Source: CAVWDU01 sp963840725 (GTDB lineage: Bacteria > Pseudomonadota > Gammaproteobacteria > Pseudomonadales > Halieaceae). From it: a DNA stretch of 64,000 nucleotides. Positions 9,156-18,458 of this stretch are shown one piece after another (position 1 is the first letter of the stretch; every line of letters begins with the position of its first letter). The translations under genes were made by a program, and so were the position numbers. The notes under the pieces were generated by a model. That model was not told the DNA's origin. It did no database searches and saw only the letters and a program-made list of their open reading frames with translations. The stretch is from NCBI GenBank assembly GCA_963840725.1, contig CAWIZY010000004.1:496001-560000 (forward strand), given 5' to 3'.

Positions 9156-10379
9156 ATGGCTGGAATTTTCGTCAGTTACCGGCGCCGGGATCGCCCGATT
9201 GCCACCCGCTTTCTGGTCGCCAAGCTGAACCAGCACTACGGTACCGATCAGGTGTTTCACGATCTTGCCGATATCGATATCGGTGACCATTTCCTCGACA
9301 CGATCAAGCGAGCGCTGGATCATAGCGCCGTACTCATCGCCATTATCGGCAGGGACTGGTTAGCCGGTTATCGGGAGCGCCTGCATCAACCTGATGACCC
9401 GGTGCGGCTGGAAATCAGCACCGCGCTGAATCGGGGTGTGTTGGTGTTACCGGTCCTGATCGCCGGCGCCACCATGCCCGAACCCAAAGACCTGCCTCCG
9501 GATATGCTTGAATTACATTATAAAAACGCCGTACCGCTGCGCAGCGCGGACTTCGATGCCGACATAAATCGTCTCATAAGCCGGCTGGACCGTATACCGC
9601 AGCTCAAAGAGGCAGCTGCCAGGGAAGGCATGCGGCGGCAGCCGCAACCTGAACCGGCCAACATTTCGAAACAAGAAGAGGCAGCAAACCGGGAGCTGAC
9701 GGCAATGGACGCCTGTCCCACCGTCTCACTACAACACTGGACAGCGGATGCTGAACCTTCGGGGTTTGAGCTGCAGGATAAAACCACACAGCGGTCCGTG
9801 GAATTGCAGGGGTCCCGGGTCACCCTCACCAGAGCTTGCCTGGACCCGAACAACCCGGCGCTGTCCTCACGCGCTCATGCACTGGTGGAGTTTGACGGCG
9901 CACAGTGGTCTATTCTCAACCTCAGTTCCAATGGCGCAACCTTCGTCCAGATTTCCCGAGAGTACCCGCTGCAACACGATGACCGACTCGTTTTCGGTTC
10001 GGCCATCTTTCAGTTTGACAGTGAAAACCCCTACGCCGGGGACGGGCAAGAGGCCACTGTGGCACTTGATCAACTCCAGGCCTATGGCCGCTCATCGGCT
10101 ACCGGGCGCTTTCGATTGCGGGACCCGAAAGGTGAAACACATGATTTCGAAGGCCCTGAGGTCATCATCAGGCGTGAGCGCGTATCCCCGGGAAACACCT
10201 CTATTTCAAGGCATGGCCACGCCAGGCTCTGCTGGCGGGACGACCGCTGGCTGATAACAGACTTGAGCTCAAACGGAGCCACGTTCGTGCAGGCGCGGCG
10301 CGCCATGCCGCTGGCTGATGGATGCGCGTTAATACTGGGTGACAAGCTGTACAGCTTCCACCCCACAGCAGGCAGCTGA
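9156..10379 (+). CDS. TIR domain protein with two C-terminal FHA domains
   Basis: A 407-residue soluble protein. Residues 1-145 are a TIR domain: it opens MAGIFVSYRRRDRPIATRFL, has the DRLHQ/VRLE region with Glu86 at the position of the TIR NADase catalytic glutamate, and the strand VLVLPVLI. A linker of about 55 residues leads to two forkhead-associated domains, roughly 203-289 and 317-403. FHA1 shows S238-R239-x-H241 and LSSNGATFVQ; FHA2 shows S351-R352 and the same LSSNGATFVQ. FHA domains bind phosphothreonine peptides, so the protein could couple kinase signalling to TIR assembly or NAD cleavage. No signal peptide or membrane helix is seen. No kinase, phosphatase or known defence partner is adjacent. 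The ATG at 9156 gives the exact TIR start; a longer in-frame ORF from 9051 lacks family similarity. Confidence 0.9.
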   Translation: MAGIFVSYRRRDRPIATRFLVAKLNQHYGTDQVFHDLADIDIGDHFLDTIKRALDHSAVLIAIIGRDWLAGYRERLHQPDDPVRLEISTALNRGVLVLPVLIAGATMPEPKDLPPDMLELHYKNAVPLRSADFDADINRLISRLDRIPQLKEAAAREGMRRQPQPEPANISKQEEAANRELTAMDACPTVSLQHWTADAEPSGFELQDKTTQRSVELQGSRVTLTRACLDPNNPALSSRAHALVEFDGAQWSILNLSSNGATFVQISREYPLQHDDRLVFGSAIFQFDSENPYAGDGQEATVALDQLQAYGRSSATGRFRLRDPKGETHDFEGPEVIIRRERVSPGNTSISRHGHARLCWRDDRWLITDLSSNGATFVQARRAMPLADGCALILGDKLYSFHPTAGS

Positions 10380-10508
10380 ATCTGCAGCAAGGCAGCTGCG
10401 TTCGCTGTACTTACTCCCTGCGATCCGGCGCCATCGGCTGCCGGCGCACGCAGGATCAGCTATTATTCGCTTTCGATCAGGGCCACCCCCAAAGAGGAAC
10501 ACCCAATC

Positions 10509-11150
10509 ATGCAGCTCGTCTCTCCTGTTCTGACACTCATCATTGTGGCCGCAGTGCTGACGGCTTGTAGCCAACCGACGCTAACCGATCAACCCAGCGA
10601 AGAATTCACCGCAGAGGGTCTGCTGCGGGTTAAATCCAGCGGTTTTGAGCAGGCCTATGTGCGCCCCGATGCGCAGCTTGGCAGCTACCAGAACGTCATC
10701 ATTGCCGACATGCAGGTAGCCGACGTCAAAGTGAGTGAGACCGCCATAACGGGCACGGTGCGCAACGACTGGGTAATGAACTCCGAGCGAGAGCAAACCC
10801 TACAGGGCCTCTGGCGTAAGGCGACGGATCGCGCCTTCGCGGCCTACCCGCTCAATGACGACGGCCAGCCCGCTCTGCGACTCGAATCTGAACTGACCGA
10901 CATCACCCCGGGAAGAAGCTCTGGCTCTACCACCACCGCCGGTGGCCAGGTGGTGACGGGCTCTGCCAACAGCGTCGACATTGCGGCCGAATTTCGCCTC
11001 TATGATCAAAGCAGTGGTAGCCTGCTGGCGGTCATCCGCGACCGGCAGACATTGCCGGGCATGCTGTGGACCCGCACCGGTGGCAGCGACATGTCCAACC
11101 AGTTCTCCCGCTGGGCGGGACTGCTGCACACCCGGATTTCAGGCCGTTAG
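10509..11150 (+). CDS. DUF3313-type lipoprotein
   Basis: A 213-residue probable lipoprotein. The N-terminus MQLVSPVLTLIIVAAVLTAC ends in a lipobox LTAC, followed by SQ, favouring the outer membrane. The mature part, with YVRPDAQLGSYQNVIIADMQ and later AAEFRLYDQSSGSLLAVIRDRQ, matches the DUF3313 type of small envelope lipoproteins, whose function is unknown. An AGAGGA ribosome site precedes the ATG. It follows the TIR-FHA gene by about 130 bases on the same strand, but no shared function is evident. It ends five bases before the convergent GST gene. Confidence 0.82.
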   Translation: MQLVSPVLTLIIVAAVLTACSQPTLTDQPSEEFTAEGLLRVKSSGFEQAYVRPDAQLGSYQNVIIADMQVADVKVSETAITGTVRNDWVMNSEREQTLQGLWRKATDRAFAAYPLNDDGQPALRLESELTDITPGRSSGSTTTAGGQVVTGSANSVDIAAEFRLYDQSSGSLLAVIRDRQTLPGMLWTRTGGSDMSNQFSRWAGLLHTRISGR

Positions 11151-11155
11151 CGGCG

Positions 11156-11794
11156 TCAGGCTCTGGAGTCTGGCTGCCGGGCCGGATGGGCCGCCTCGAA
11201 CGGTTCCAGGCCGGCACAGTGATCCGAGATCCGGCAGATCACGGGGAAGTCATCCAAACTGATGTTGAAGCGCCGGGCGTTAAACACCTGGGGCACCAGA
11301 CAACAGTCAGCCAGCGTCGGACTGTCGCCAAAACAAAAATCCCCACCCCGCAACTCCAGGGAAGATTCTATTGCCTCGAAACCCCGCCTGATCCAGGCGT
11401 TGTACCAGGCATTCACCTGCTCCGGATTCGCCTCCAGCGGTCCCTTGAGATAATTTAGGATCGACAGATTGAGTAGTGGGTGGATATCACAAGCAATATT
11501 GTTGACCATACTGCGCACCAGCGCCCGTTGCCAGAGGTCCTCTGGCAGCAGAGACGGTTTGGGGTAACACTCTTCCAACCACTCCATAATGGCAACTGAC
11601 TGACCAAGCACCTGGCCGCTGTCGCTTTCCAGTGCCGGCACCAACCCCTGTGGATTGCGCGATTTATAGTCAGCCGACTGCTGCTGCGCATGCAGCAGAT
11701 CGACGGGCACGGTCTCGTAGGGCAGGTTCTTGAGATTCAGTGCAATGCGCACCCGATAGGCCGCTGAGGAGCGAAAATACGAGTAAAGTTTCAC
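11156..11794 (-). CDS. maiA: Maleylacetoacetate isomerase (zeta-class GST)
   Basis: A 212-residue zeta-class glutathione transferase that would isomerise maleylacetoacetate to fumarylacetoacetate in tyrosine or aromatic catabolism. The N-terminal thioredoxin-like domain starts MKLYSYFRSSAAYRVRIALN, where the SSxxxRVR motif holds the glutathione-activating serine, and continues with NPQGLVPALE and GQSVAIMEWLEE for glutathione binding. The C-terminal helical domain has the CDIHPLLNLSILNYL segment typical of MaiA. The start is GTG at 11794, preceded by a run of eight G residues four bases away. No fumarylacetoacetase or homogentisate dioxygenase gene is next to it, so the pathway is inferred only from family. 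Confidence 0.88.
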   Translation of the reverse strand: MKLYSYFRSSAAYRVRIALNLKNLPYETVPVDLLHAQQQSADYKSRNPQGLVPALESDSGQVLGQSVAIMEWLEECYPKPSLLPEDLWQRALVRSMVNNIACDIHPLLNLSILNYLKGPLEANPEQVNAWYNAWIRRGFEAIESSLELRGGDFCFGDSPTLADCCLVPQVFNARRFNISLDDFPVICRISDHCAGLEPFEAAHPARQPDSRA

Positions 11795-12113
11795 GGCGCC
11801 CCCCCCGGGTGCTGGCCATAATCATCAGTCAAGCGTGCAGAATAAGTTGCGGGACCGGCAATGACAACCCGGGCCTGAATACCTAACGAGAATACTTTCG
11901 GCGCCTACTCTGCCCGGAACATCGACGGTAGTACCGCGCCGGGCGCGCTATACTGACCGCCGGCCTCCGTTATACTTAGTCCCGCCGGGGAGCAGCATCG
12001 CCAGGCCTGAGCACGCCCCAGAGCCGAAATCGGGTCGAACCCGGGGGCCGCGCTTCCGAGTCAGGGCAGCAGACCGATGGCAACTAGTCAATTACACTGA
12101 GCGATAGCAGAGC
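11795..12113. other. Divergent intergenic region, no gene seen
   Basis: This 319-base stretch separates the GST gene (minus) and the SbcD-like gene (plus). It contains an eight-base C run at 11799-11806 next to the GST start, and two TATACT hexamers near 11950-11975 that could be -10 boxes for the plus-strand operon. I see no convincing -35 box, RNA gene or terminator. Confidence 0.4.
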
Positions 12114-13262
12114 ATGCCAACCGGCGACACAATCCGTTTTCTGCACAGCGCCGACTGGCAGCTGGGCATGACGCGCGCATTTCTCGCCCCCGAGGCCGCG
12201 TCGCGATTCAGCCAGGCGCGTATCGACGCCATCACCCGAATAGGCGAACTGGCAATCCAGCACGACGCTGCCTTCATCGTCGTCGCTGGCGATGTTTTCG
12301 AATCTAACCGGGTGTCGAGAACAACAGTGATGCGGGCCATAGATGCACTGGCCGGACTCACAGTGCCGGTGTTCCTGTTACCTGGAAATCACGACCCGCT
12401 GGACGCAAGCTCTCTGTTCCACTCATCCTTGCTGACGGCTGCGGGCAAGAATATCGTTATCATTCGCGACAGCCGACCGATAATGGTGCCTGGACTACCG
12501 CGGGTAGAAGTAGTCGGGGCGCCCTGGACCAGCAAGCGTCCCACCGTCGATCCCTGCGCGGTCCTGCTGAACCAACTGCAACCGTGCCCTGACCGCCTGC
12601 GCGTCGCCGTTTGTCACGGGCAGGTCAATACCTTGTCTCCGGACAACAGCCAGCCTGGCGTAATCGATCTTGCGGACTCAGAGGCTGCCATTAACGACGG
12701 TCGGATTCACTACCTCGCTCTGGGAGACCGGCACTCTGTCACGTGTCTCGGCAATACCGGACGCATCTGGTATTCCGGGGCCCCGGTTGCCACGGCTTTT
12801 GATGAAAACGATCCAAACAAGGTCCTGCTGGTTGAGTTGCAATCCGGCGGCCGCTGCGATGTTCAACCGCTGCTGGTGGGCGATTGGCAATTCATCGCCA
12901 ATCGCCGTGACTTGAATGGGTCCGAAGACGTACGCCAACTCGACCAGTGGCTATCGTCGCTGCCCGCGAAAGAGCGCACTATCGTCAAGCTGGGGCTGAG
13001 GGGTAGCCTCAGCCTGGCGACTGCAGCGGCCCTGGACGCAACCCTGGAACGGCAGGCCCCTTTGTTTGCCAGCCTGCGGCAGTGGGAGCGCATGTCAGAA
13101 CTGACGGTGTTGGCAGACCAACTCGACCAGGACAGCGTGACGCTGACCGGCTATGCACGCCGTGCCTGGGATGAACTGCTCGCCGATGCGGAGTCCGATC
13201 CTGTTGCAAGAGAGGCACTGCAATTACTCTTTCGACTCAGCTCGCGGGGAAATCTACAGTGA
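12114..13262 (+). CDS. SbcD/Mre11-like metallophosphoesterase nuclease
   Basis: A 382-residue calcineurin-like phosphoesterase of the SbcD/Mre11/YhaO type, predicted to cut DNA ends together with the ATPase encoded next. Metal-site motifs are in order: HSADWQLG (residues 11-18), AGDVFE (59-63), GNHDPLD (91-97), VCHGQV and ALGDRHSV. The first motif has Gln where Mre11 and SbcD usually have a metal-binding His (DWHLG); I recall this DWQLG variant from other bacterial members, so it may be a subfamily trait. The stop overlaps the GTG start of the partner by four bases, indicating translational coupling. The role in DNA repair is inferred from the family. Confidence 0.88.
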   Translation: MPTGDTIRFLHSADWQLGMTRAFLAPEAASRFSQARIDAITRIGELAIQHDAAFIVVAGDVFESNRVSRTTVMRAIDALAGLTVPVFLLPGNHDPLDASSLFHSSLLTAAGKNIVIIRDSRPIMVPGLPRVEVVGAPWTSKRPTVDPCAVLLNQLQPCPDRLRVAVCHGQVNTLSPDNSQPGVIDLADSEAAINDGRIHYLALGDRHSVTCLGNTGRIWYSGAPVATAFDENDPNKVLLVELQSGGRCDVQPLLVGDWQFIANRRDLNGSEDVRQLDQWLSSLPAKERTIVKLGLRGSLSLATAAALDATLERQAPLFASLRQWERMSELTVLADQLDQDSVTLTGYARRAWDELLADAESDPVAREALQLLFRLSSRGNLQ

Positions 13263-15883
13263 AACTACTGCGGCTGAAGCTCGAAAACTGGCGGGCTGTG
13301 AGCGCACTGGAGATAACATTCTCCGAGCAGGTCACACTGATTGAGGGTCCCAATGAAGTTGGAAAGTCGACAGTGCTCGCGGCTCTGCGTACGCTATTCG
13401 ATGAGCTTGACTCCTCCAACAAAAAGGCGGTCAAGGCCATACAACCCGTTGGGAGAGACGTCGCCAGCCGGGTAGAGGCGGAAGTCACCAGTGGCGGCTA
13501 TCACTTTGTGCTTAGCAAGACCTACAACCGTGATCGCGCGACGGCGTTGAATATCCTGTCCCCCAACCCCCAACAACTTACTGGACGCGAGGCCCACCAC
13601 AAAGCCCTCAGTATCTTGCAGGAAACCGTCGATATGAATCTCTGGAATGCACTGACTGTAGAACAGGGTAAGGAAATCAAGGCAGTTCACATGGCGGACT
13701 CCTCCGGACTGGCGCGGGCTCTGGACGAAGCCGCAGGGAGCGGTGGCGGTGAAACGGATGACAGCGATCTCTACGGCGCATCTCGTACAGAGTACGAGCG
13801 CTATTTCACCCCTAAAGCAGGTCGCTCCCGACTGGATGACGCGGTGGCCGAAGTCGCGTCCCTGGAGGCAGAAATCCAGTCCGCTGAGCAAATTCTGGCC
13901 AGCACCGAGGAAGACAACCAAAAGTATCGCCGGTGTCAGGAAGAAATTCAGCGGTTCGAGAACACGCTGCCCGAACTGGCCGCAAAAGCCGAGGAGCAAC
14001 ATAAACGCTGGCAGCATCTGGAGTCTCTTTCACGCGAGCTTGCCAGCAAAACGGCAGAGCTGGAGACCGCCCAGGCGCTTGCCCGGGCAGTGGCAGCGGA
14101 CACCGCGCGACGACAGCGGTTGCAACAGGACCTGGAGAGCAACCAGCTGGCGCTTGTCGCGGCACGTCGCGATCTGCCCAGCCTCGGCCAGAGGGTCAGC
14201 AACTGCCGGAGTCAACTCACCCAGCGGGAGCAAAGCTACCACGCTCTGCAACAGGAACAGGCTCGCCTGCAAGCGGCACTGGCGGTCGCGCGCGAGGACG
14301 AGCAGCATCTGCTGACCGTGCAGGCCAGGCAAACAGCAGAACAGCGGCTCAACCGCGCCAGAGAGTATACCGAGAGGACTGCGGCGCAACGCCAGGCCTT
14401 GTCTCTACTGACAATCGAAAGCGCAGACCTGGAGCGGCTGCGAGAGGCTGAGCGAGAGCTGCAACTAGCGAAGAGCCGGCGCGACATGGCAAGCTCTACC
14501 GTCGTCATCGCCGCTGAGCGAGATCTCGAACTGCAGTGCAACGAGCAGCCCCTGAGTCTTGATGCCGGTGCAATCGACACCAGAAAACTGACCACCGAAC
14601 TCCGAATCAGTCTGGAAGGCAGCGCCACCATTACGGTACTACCACCCCACTCTACGGCCGAACTTGAAGACGACGTCAAGTTGCGGCAAGTAACGCTGGA
14701 TGCACTCCTGCAGCGGTTTAAAGTAGCAGACCTGCCTGAGGCGATAACTGCCCTCGCCCGCCGCCAGACTACTCAGGCCGAGCTGCGTCATTGGCAGGAG
14801 AAGCTCAGTGAACTACTGGACGGGGAAACACTGGAAACACTTGAAGAAGCGTCCTGGACCCTCCGCAGGCAATGTGAAAACTATCTCAGCTCACGCGCTC
14901 CGGCAACGCCCTTGCCAGCTGACAGCGCGCTTGCAGCCACTCAGCGAGAGAAGGCGGAGAACGCCTTCCAGAAAAGCCTGGCTGAACTGGCCGAGCTGCA
15001 GACCTTGCAGCAGGACCTTCGCAGCCAACTGGGCAGTGCCGAGGCGGATCTCGGTGTGGCCAGCCGCGAGGTTAAAGGCATTGAGGACACGGGCAACTGG
15101 TTGCGCGGACAGCTGGACCAACTGCGGGCAACAGTCAGTGACGACATGCTCGCGCAACAATCGGCAACGCAAGCGTCGCAGCTGACGCATTTGGAGAAGG
15201 AGCTAGCCGAACTGAGCACGGGATGCGACCCCGAGAGTCTGGCGTCTGCCAGGGCCGTGATGACAAATGCCCATGCCACGCTGCACCGGGCTGAAGCCGA
15301 GCTGCAGCAGCAACGCCAATTGGAGGCGGTGCTGGCTGATCGCCTGGAGCGCGCGCGGGCCGATGGTGAATTCGAAAGATTGCAGGCTGCCACAGACAGC
15401 TTCGAGGAACTGTCCCGGCAACAGAGACTGGCCGAGCAACGGGCGGCGGCGGCGCAACGCCTGTGGCTCACGCTCAACAAACACCGGGATGAGGTACGCC
15501 GCGCCTATGCGCGCCCCCTGAGGGCGGGCATTGAACAGCTGGGACGAGTGGTATTTGGCACCGACTTCAGCATTGAGTTGGGTGAAGACTGGGCTTTGCT
15601 TTCGTGCACCCGGGGCGGCGCGACGATCCCTTTTGACGACCTCAGCGTCGGCATGAAAGAGCAGTTGGGAATACTGACCCGGCTCGCCGCAGCACGTCTG
15701 GTAGCGGGCAACGGCGGCGCACCGTTGATAATCGATGACGCCCTGGGCTTTTCAGATCCGGGCCGCCTGGAGACTATGGGCGCCGCCATCGCGACGGCGG
15801 GCAGGGACACTCAGGTAATTGTGCTAACCTGTGTGCCCGGCCGTTTCACCCACATAGGCAACGCCACGCGCGTCCAGCTGTAG
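13259..15883 (+). CDS. SbcC/Rad50-like coiled-coil ATPase (YhaN type)
   Basis: An 874-residue SMC-like ATPase. The Walker A motif is GPNEVGKST at about residues 30-38; the C-terminal head has the ABC signature-like DDLSVGMKEQLGIL and Walker B LIIDDALGFSD. Between them, roughly residues 180-760 are coiled coil rich in Gln, Glu and Leu. I see no CxxC zinc hook at the coil apex, which separates it from classical SbcC/Rad50 and fits the YhaN-type group. Start is GTG overlapping the upstream stop (GTGA), so nuclease and ATPase are made together. Expected role: ATP-driven DNA-end tethering and processing. It ends ten bases before a convergent gene. Confidence 0.88.
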   Translation: MKLLRLKLENWRAVSALEITFSEQVTLIEGPNEVGKSTVLAALRTLFDELDSSNKKAVKAIQPVGRDVASRVEAEVTSGGYHFVLSKTYNRDRATALNILSPNPQQLTGREAHHKALSILQETVDMNLWNALTVEQGKEIKAVHMADSSGLARALDEAAGSGGGETDDSDLYGASRTEYERYFTPKAGRSRLDDAVAEVASLEAEIQSAEQILASTEEDNQKYRRCQEEIQRFENTLPELAAKAEEQHKRWQHLESLSRELASKTAELETAQALARAVAADTARRQRLQQDLESNQLALVAARRDLPSLGQRVSNCRSQLTQREQSYHALQQEQARLQAALAVAREDEQHLLTVQARQTAEQRLNRAREYTERTAAQRQALSLLTIESADLERLREAERELQLAKSRRDMASSTVVIAAERDLELQCNEQPLSLDAGAIDTRKLTTELRISLEGSATITVLPPHSTAELEDDVKLRQVTLDALLQRFKVADLPEAITALARRQTTQAELRHWQEKLSELLDGETLETLEEASWTLRRQCENYLSSRAPATPLPADSALAATQREKAENAFQKSLAELAELQTLQQDLRSQLGSAEADLGVASREVKGIEDTGNWLRGQLDQLRATVSDDMLAQQSATQASQLTHLEKELAELSTGCDPESLASARAVMTNAHATLHRAEAELQQQRQLEAVLADRLERARADGEFERLQAATDSFEELSRQQRLAEQRAAAAQRLWLTLNKHRDEVRRAYARPLRAGIEQLGRVVFGTDFSIELGEDWALLSCTRGGATIPFDDLSVGMKEQLGILTRLAAARLVAGNGGAPLIIDDALGFSDPGRLETMGAAIATAGRDTQVIVLTCVPGRFTHIGNATRVQL

Positions 15884-15892
15884 TGTCGACCT

Positions 15893-16516
15893 TCAGGCAG
15901 CGCCGCTAACGCGACTGGCGATCTGCTCGCCGACATGCTCAGTGAAATTCCGTGCTTTGAAGGCGAAGAGAATTTTCATGACGCCGAGCATTATCGCCCA
16001 GGCGCCTATCATGTAGACCACAGAAACCGCGCCGGATCCCGGCTGAATGATAATGAGCGCACCCCAGATTACGGACAGTGCGCCGGTCAAGTAGAGGACC
16101 CATTCGCGATCGATTTTCTCCCTGACTTTACGCCCCAGCATGATCAGGAAAACTCCCAGCAAGATCGCCATAAAGGCCACAAGATAGACAAAGGCTGCCA
16201 TGCTCACGGGGGGGTTGAGAAGCGCATAGGCGCCGACCCCGGCACCCAACACGCCGATAAGAAGAATCATCCACCAACCGTCCTGGTCACGATGCTGAAC
16301 CGCACCAATAACGTTCACTACCCCATCTACCAGCACCGATGCGGCGAAGTAGATAGACAACACCAGCAATGCAACGGCGGGATTGTAGAATGCCAAACCC
16401 CCGAAAATTACCGAGGCAATGCCACCAATAAGAAAAACCCACCACACGCGCTTACACAGTGAACGTGCGCTGCCCGCCTTTTCGATCATCGGATTGTTGA
16501 TTTCTTGTTGAGCCAT
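15893..16516 (-). CDS. HdeD-like membrane protein (DUF308)
   Basis: A 207-residue inner-membrane protein with about six hydrophobic segments, for example WWVFLIGGIASVIFGGLAFY and MAAFVYLVAFMAILLGVFLI. The repeated W..G...I..G pattern is that of the DUF308/HdeD family, linked in E. coli to acid resistance. The ATG has a good AGGAAG ribosome site. The neighbouring BON-domain gene downstream of its divergent side suggests a general stress context. The mechanism is not known for this family. Confidence 0.87.
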   Translation of the reverse strand: MAQQEINNPMIEKAGSARSLCKRVWWVFLIGGIASVIFGGLAFYNPAVALLVLSIYFAASVLVDGVVNVIGAVQHRDQDGWWMILLIGVLGAGVGAYALLNPPVSMAAFVYLVAFMAILLGVFLIMLGRKVREKIDREWVLYLTGALSVIWGALIIIQPGSGAVSVVYMIGAWAIMLGVMKILFAFKARNFTEHVGEQIASRVSGAA

Positions 16517-16744
16517 GATTGTCTTCCTGGAATGAAATCAGCCCATTGCTGAGCGCTTGCATGTGGCCCCGGTTCAGGAGGAACCTGACTGAAGCGACCG
16601 TCCATTGAAACGACTGCCCGCTTACCGAATACCGCTTATGCTTCAGTTACCTAAATCCTTTGCCACCGCAAAGAACAAGAGCTCTGCCGAACCGCCACCG
16701 GAAACCTCCCGGTGACGATTGCAGAGATGACCCTATCTCAATTT

Positions 16745-17275
16745 TCAATCAAGGACATAGATGCCATTGATGACTTTCTTGACGTTCTTGTCTTTACCGG
16801 CAATTTCCCCGGCCTGGGTTTTGTCGGCCATCTCGTCCACGAAGCCGGTCAGCAAAATGTTACCAGCGTAGGTATCGATATTGATCTTCATTCCATCGCC
16901 CAGACTCACCTCGCCAATAGCCGCCGTGACCCGGGTGGTGGTGATGCCATCATCAACAGACTGCCCCATGCTGCGGTCACCCGGCTTCTGATGCATCTGG
17001 TTGTCTACCTCGACCACCCCATCGACCTCGGCAATGCGCTTCGCTGCGGCTTCCCCTTTGGCAGCATCGTCCACCCAACCACCCAGCTGAACAACTCCTT
17101 TGCGGGTTTCGAGGTTCATACCCATGCCGCCAAAAAAATCATCGCTCATGATTTTGGCTTTGGCTTCTGCCTGGATGGCACTGTCGTCGATCATCTGGCC
17201 CGTTGTCTTATCAGCAAAACCGGGCGCAGCGACTGTCAGCAGAGCAGCAGCAATCAGTGTTTTTGTCAGTTTCAT
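16745..17275 (-). CDS. Periplasmic protein with two BON domains (OsmY-like)
   Basis: A 176-residue exported protein: signal peptide MKLTKTLIAAALLTVAAPGFA, then two BON domains at about 35-95 and 110-175. Each has the GxVxLxGxV core, seen as KGVVQLGGWVDDAAKGEAA and GNILLTGFVDEMADKTQAGE. BON domains bind phospholipid surfaces; OsmY-type proteins protect the periplasm under osmotic or envelope stress. The ATG is preceded by CTGGAGA. A 228-base gap with no clear gene lies before the HdeD-like start; a weak CACCGG/CCGGTG stem sits at about 16694-16714. Confidence 0.88.
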   Translation of the reverse strand: MKLTKTLIAAALLTVAAPGFADKTTGQMIDDSAIQAEAKAKIMSDDFFGGMGMNLETRKGVVQLGGWVDDAAKGEAAAKRIAEVDGVVEVDNQMHQKPGDRSMGQSVDDGITTTRVTAAIGEVSLGDGMKINIDTYAGNILLTGFVDEMADKTQAGEIAGKDKNVKKVINGIYVLD

Positions 17276-17363
17276 CCGTACATTCTCCAGTTTGGAAATA
17301 TGATCGAACCGAGAGTGTAGTTAAGATTGCAGGATTTGCCTACCCCATAAAGGTTAACGCGGG

Positions 17364-18440
17364 TCACCTGTTTTGGTGCGACGCAGCCGCGCTTTCGAGG
17401 CTGTCGGCTCGCAACAGAAACGAGAACCGACTGATTCCCGGCACTCGGTACTGCACCAAACCGTCCCCCTGCACGAGCGCTTCGGCCTCTCCAGCCTGCG
17501 TTTCCAGCCATGCCCGCTGCAAGTCCAAGAGCGCCGACGGCGCCACCCAGGGCGTATTATGCGCCGGCAACAGGGCCTGCAGATCCGGCACCATGGCGGC
17601 CAATTTGGCGACAGATGCCCCATAAGCCGCCAGATCGGTCTCCGGTGCATGCAGCCAGATCGGCCCCTCGTAGAAGCTGTCACCCGTCCACATCAGACCC
17701 GCCTCACGATCAATCAATACGATCGAGTCGGGGGTATGACCGGGAACCTGCATCACCTCCAGTTGGCGCTGCCCGAGCTGCAGAACACTACCCTCCACAA
17801 TGAAACTGGACACCTGGAAAGGACGACCGCGATGATTCTCAGGCGTCACACCCACAGGCAGTGGCCTGCATAAGGCCGCCGGTGAGACCTCGACGGCGAT
17901 ATCTCTCGTATCGTGGCCGGCCTGTCTTGCACGCGTAAAAGCCGTGTCCATTGCGTAAATCGTGGTGAAGGCAAAGTTTCCTCCCACATGGTCGTAGTGG
18001 GTATGTGAATTAAGTACCGAGACGGGTAGCGCGGTCAGGCGGCGCACAACGCCGGCAATGTCGCCGATACCATTGCCTGTATCGAACAGCAATGCCCGCT
18101 CAGTGCCTTCAATGAGGTAGGAAATGACTTCCTGCCATTGATGAGGCTCATAGATCGCCGTGACCCCGGGAGCCAGCCGATAAGTCTCAAACCAGTCATC
18201 GCCGGATGGGATGCGCTGCAGGCCGGCGTATTCCGGGCGCGGCAATGTCGTGCAGAACTCGGCCATTGACGCGGCTGGCACCGGGAGGGTCTCAGACCAC
18301 CCCAGTTGCCCCTGCAGCAGTGCGAAGAGCAGCGCCCATCGGCCCAACCACAGGCCACCCCATTGCCTGCTCAATGCACATTTAATGAGCACCAGGCTAT
18401 TTACCACAACCCACATAATACCTCCCGAAGTAGCAGCCAA
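17364..18440 (-). CDS. Exported metallo-beta-lactamase-fold hydrolase
   Basis: An MBL-fold protein of up to 358 residues. The metal motif is HTHYDHVGG, with later ligands in GHTPDSI, TGDSFY (Asp) and LPAHNTPW, so a complete binuclear zinc site is present. The N-terminal part includes a hydrophobic stretch (WALLFALLQGQLGWSET) resembling a signal peptide, so the active enzyme may be periplasmic. The exact start is uncertain because several ATGs precede this stretch. Substrate cannot be told; lactonases, glyoxalase II-like and aryl-sulfatase-like relatives share this plan. A 15-base tandem repeat separates it from the upstream DUF2007 gene. Confidence 0.8.
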   Translation of the reverse strand: MAATSGGIMWVVVNSLVLIKCALSRQWGGLWLGRWALLFALLQGQLGWSETLPVPAASMAEFCTTLPRPEYAGLQRIPSGDDWFETYRLAPGVTAIYEPHQWQEVISYLIEGTERALLFDTGNGIGDIAGVVRRLTALPVSVLNSHTHYDHVGGNFAFTTIYAMDTAFTRARQAGHDTRDIAVEVSPAALCRPLPVGVTPENHRGRPFQVSSFIVEGSVLQLGQRQLEVMQVPGHTPDSIVLIDREAGLMWTGDSFYEGPIWLHAPETDLAAYGASVAKLAAMVPDLQALLPAHNTPWVAPSALLDLQRAWLETQAGEAEALVQGDGLVQYRVPGISRFSFLLRADSLESAAASHQNR

Positions 18441-18458
18441 TGAGGCCCCGCGGGCGAT

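Noticed and set aside
13394..14017. Long antisense frames within the SbcC-like gene
   Set aside because: Shadow of a coiled-coil coding region of biased composition; no family signal.
9156..15883. A multi-gene antiviral island (TIR-FHA plus SbcCD-like pair)
   Set aside because: A lipoprotein and a GST gene on the opposite strand intervene, and no other defence-type gene is present; nothing ties the two sets together.
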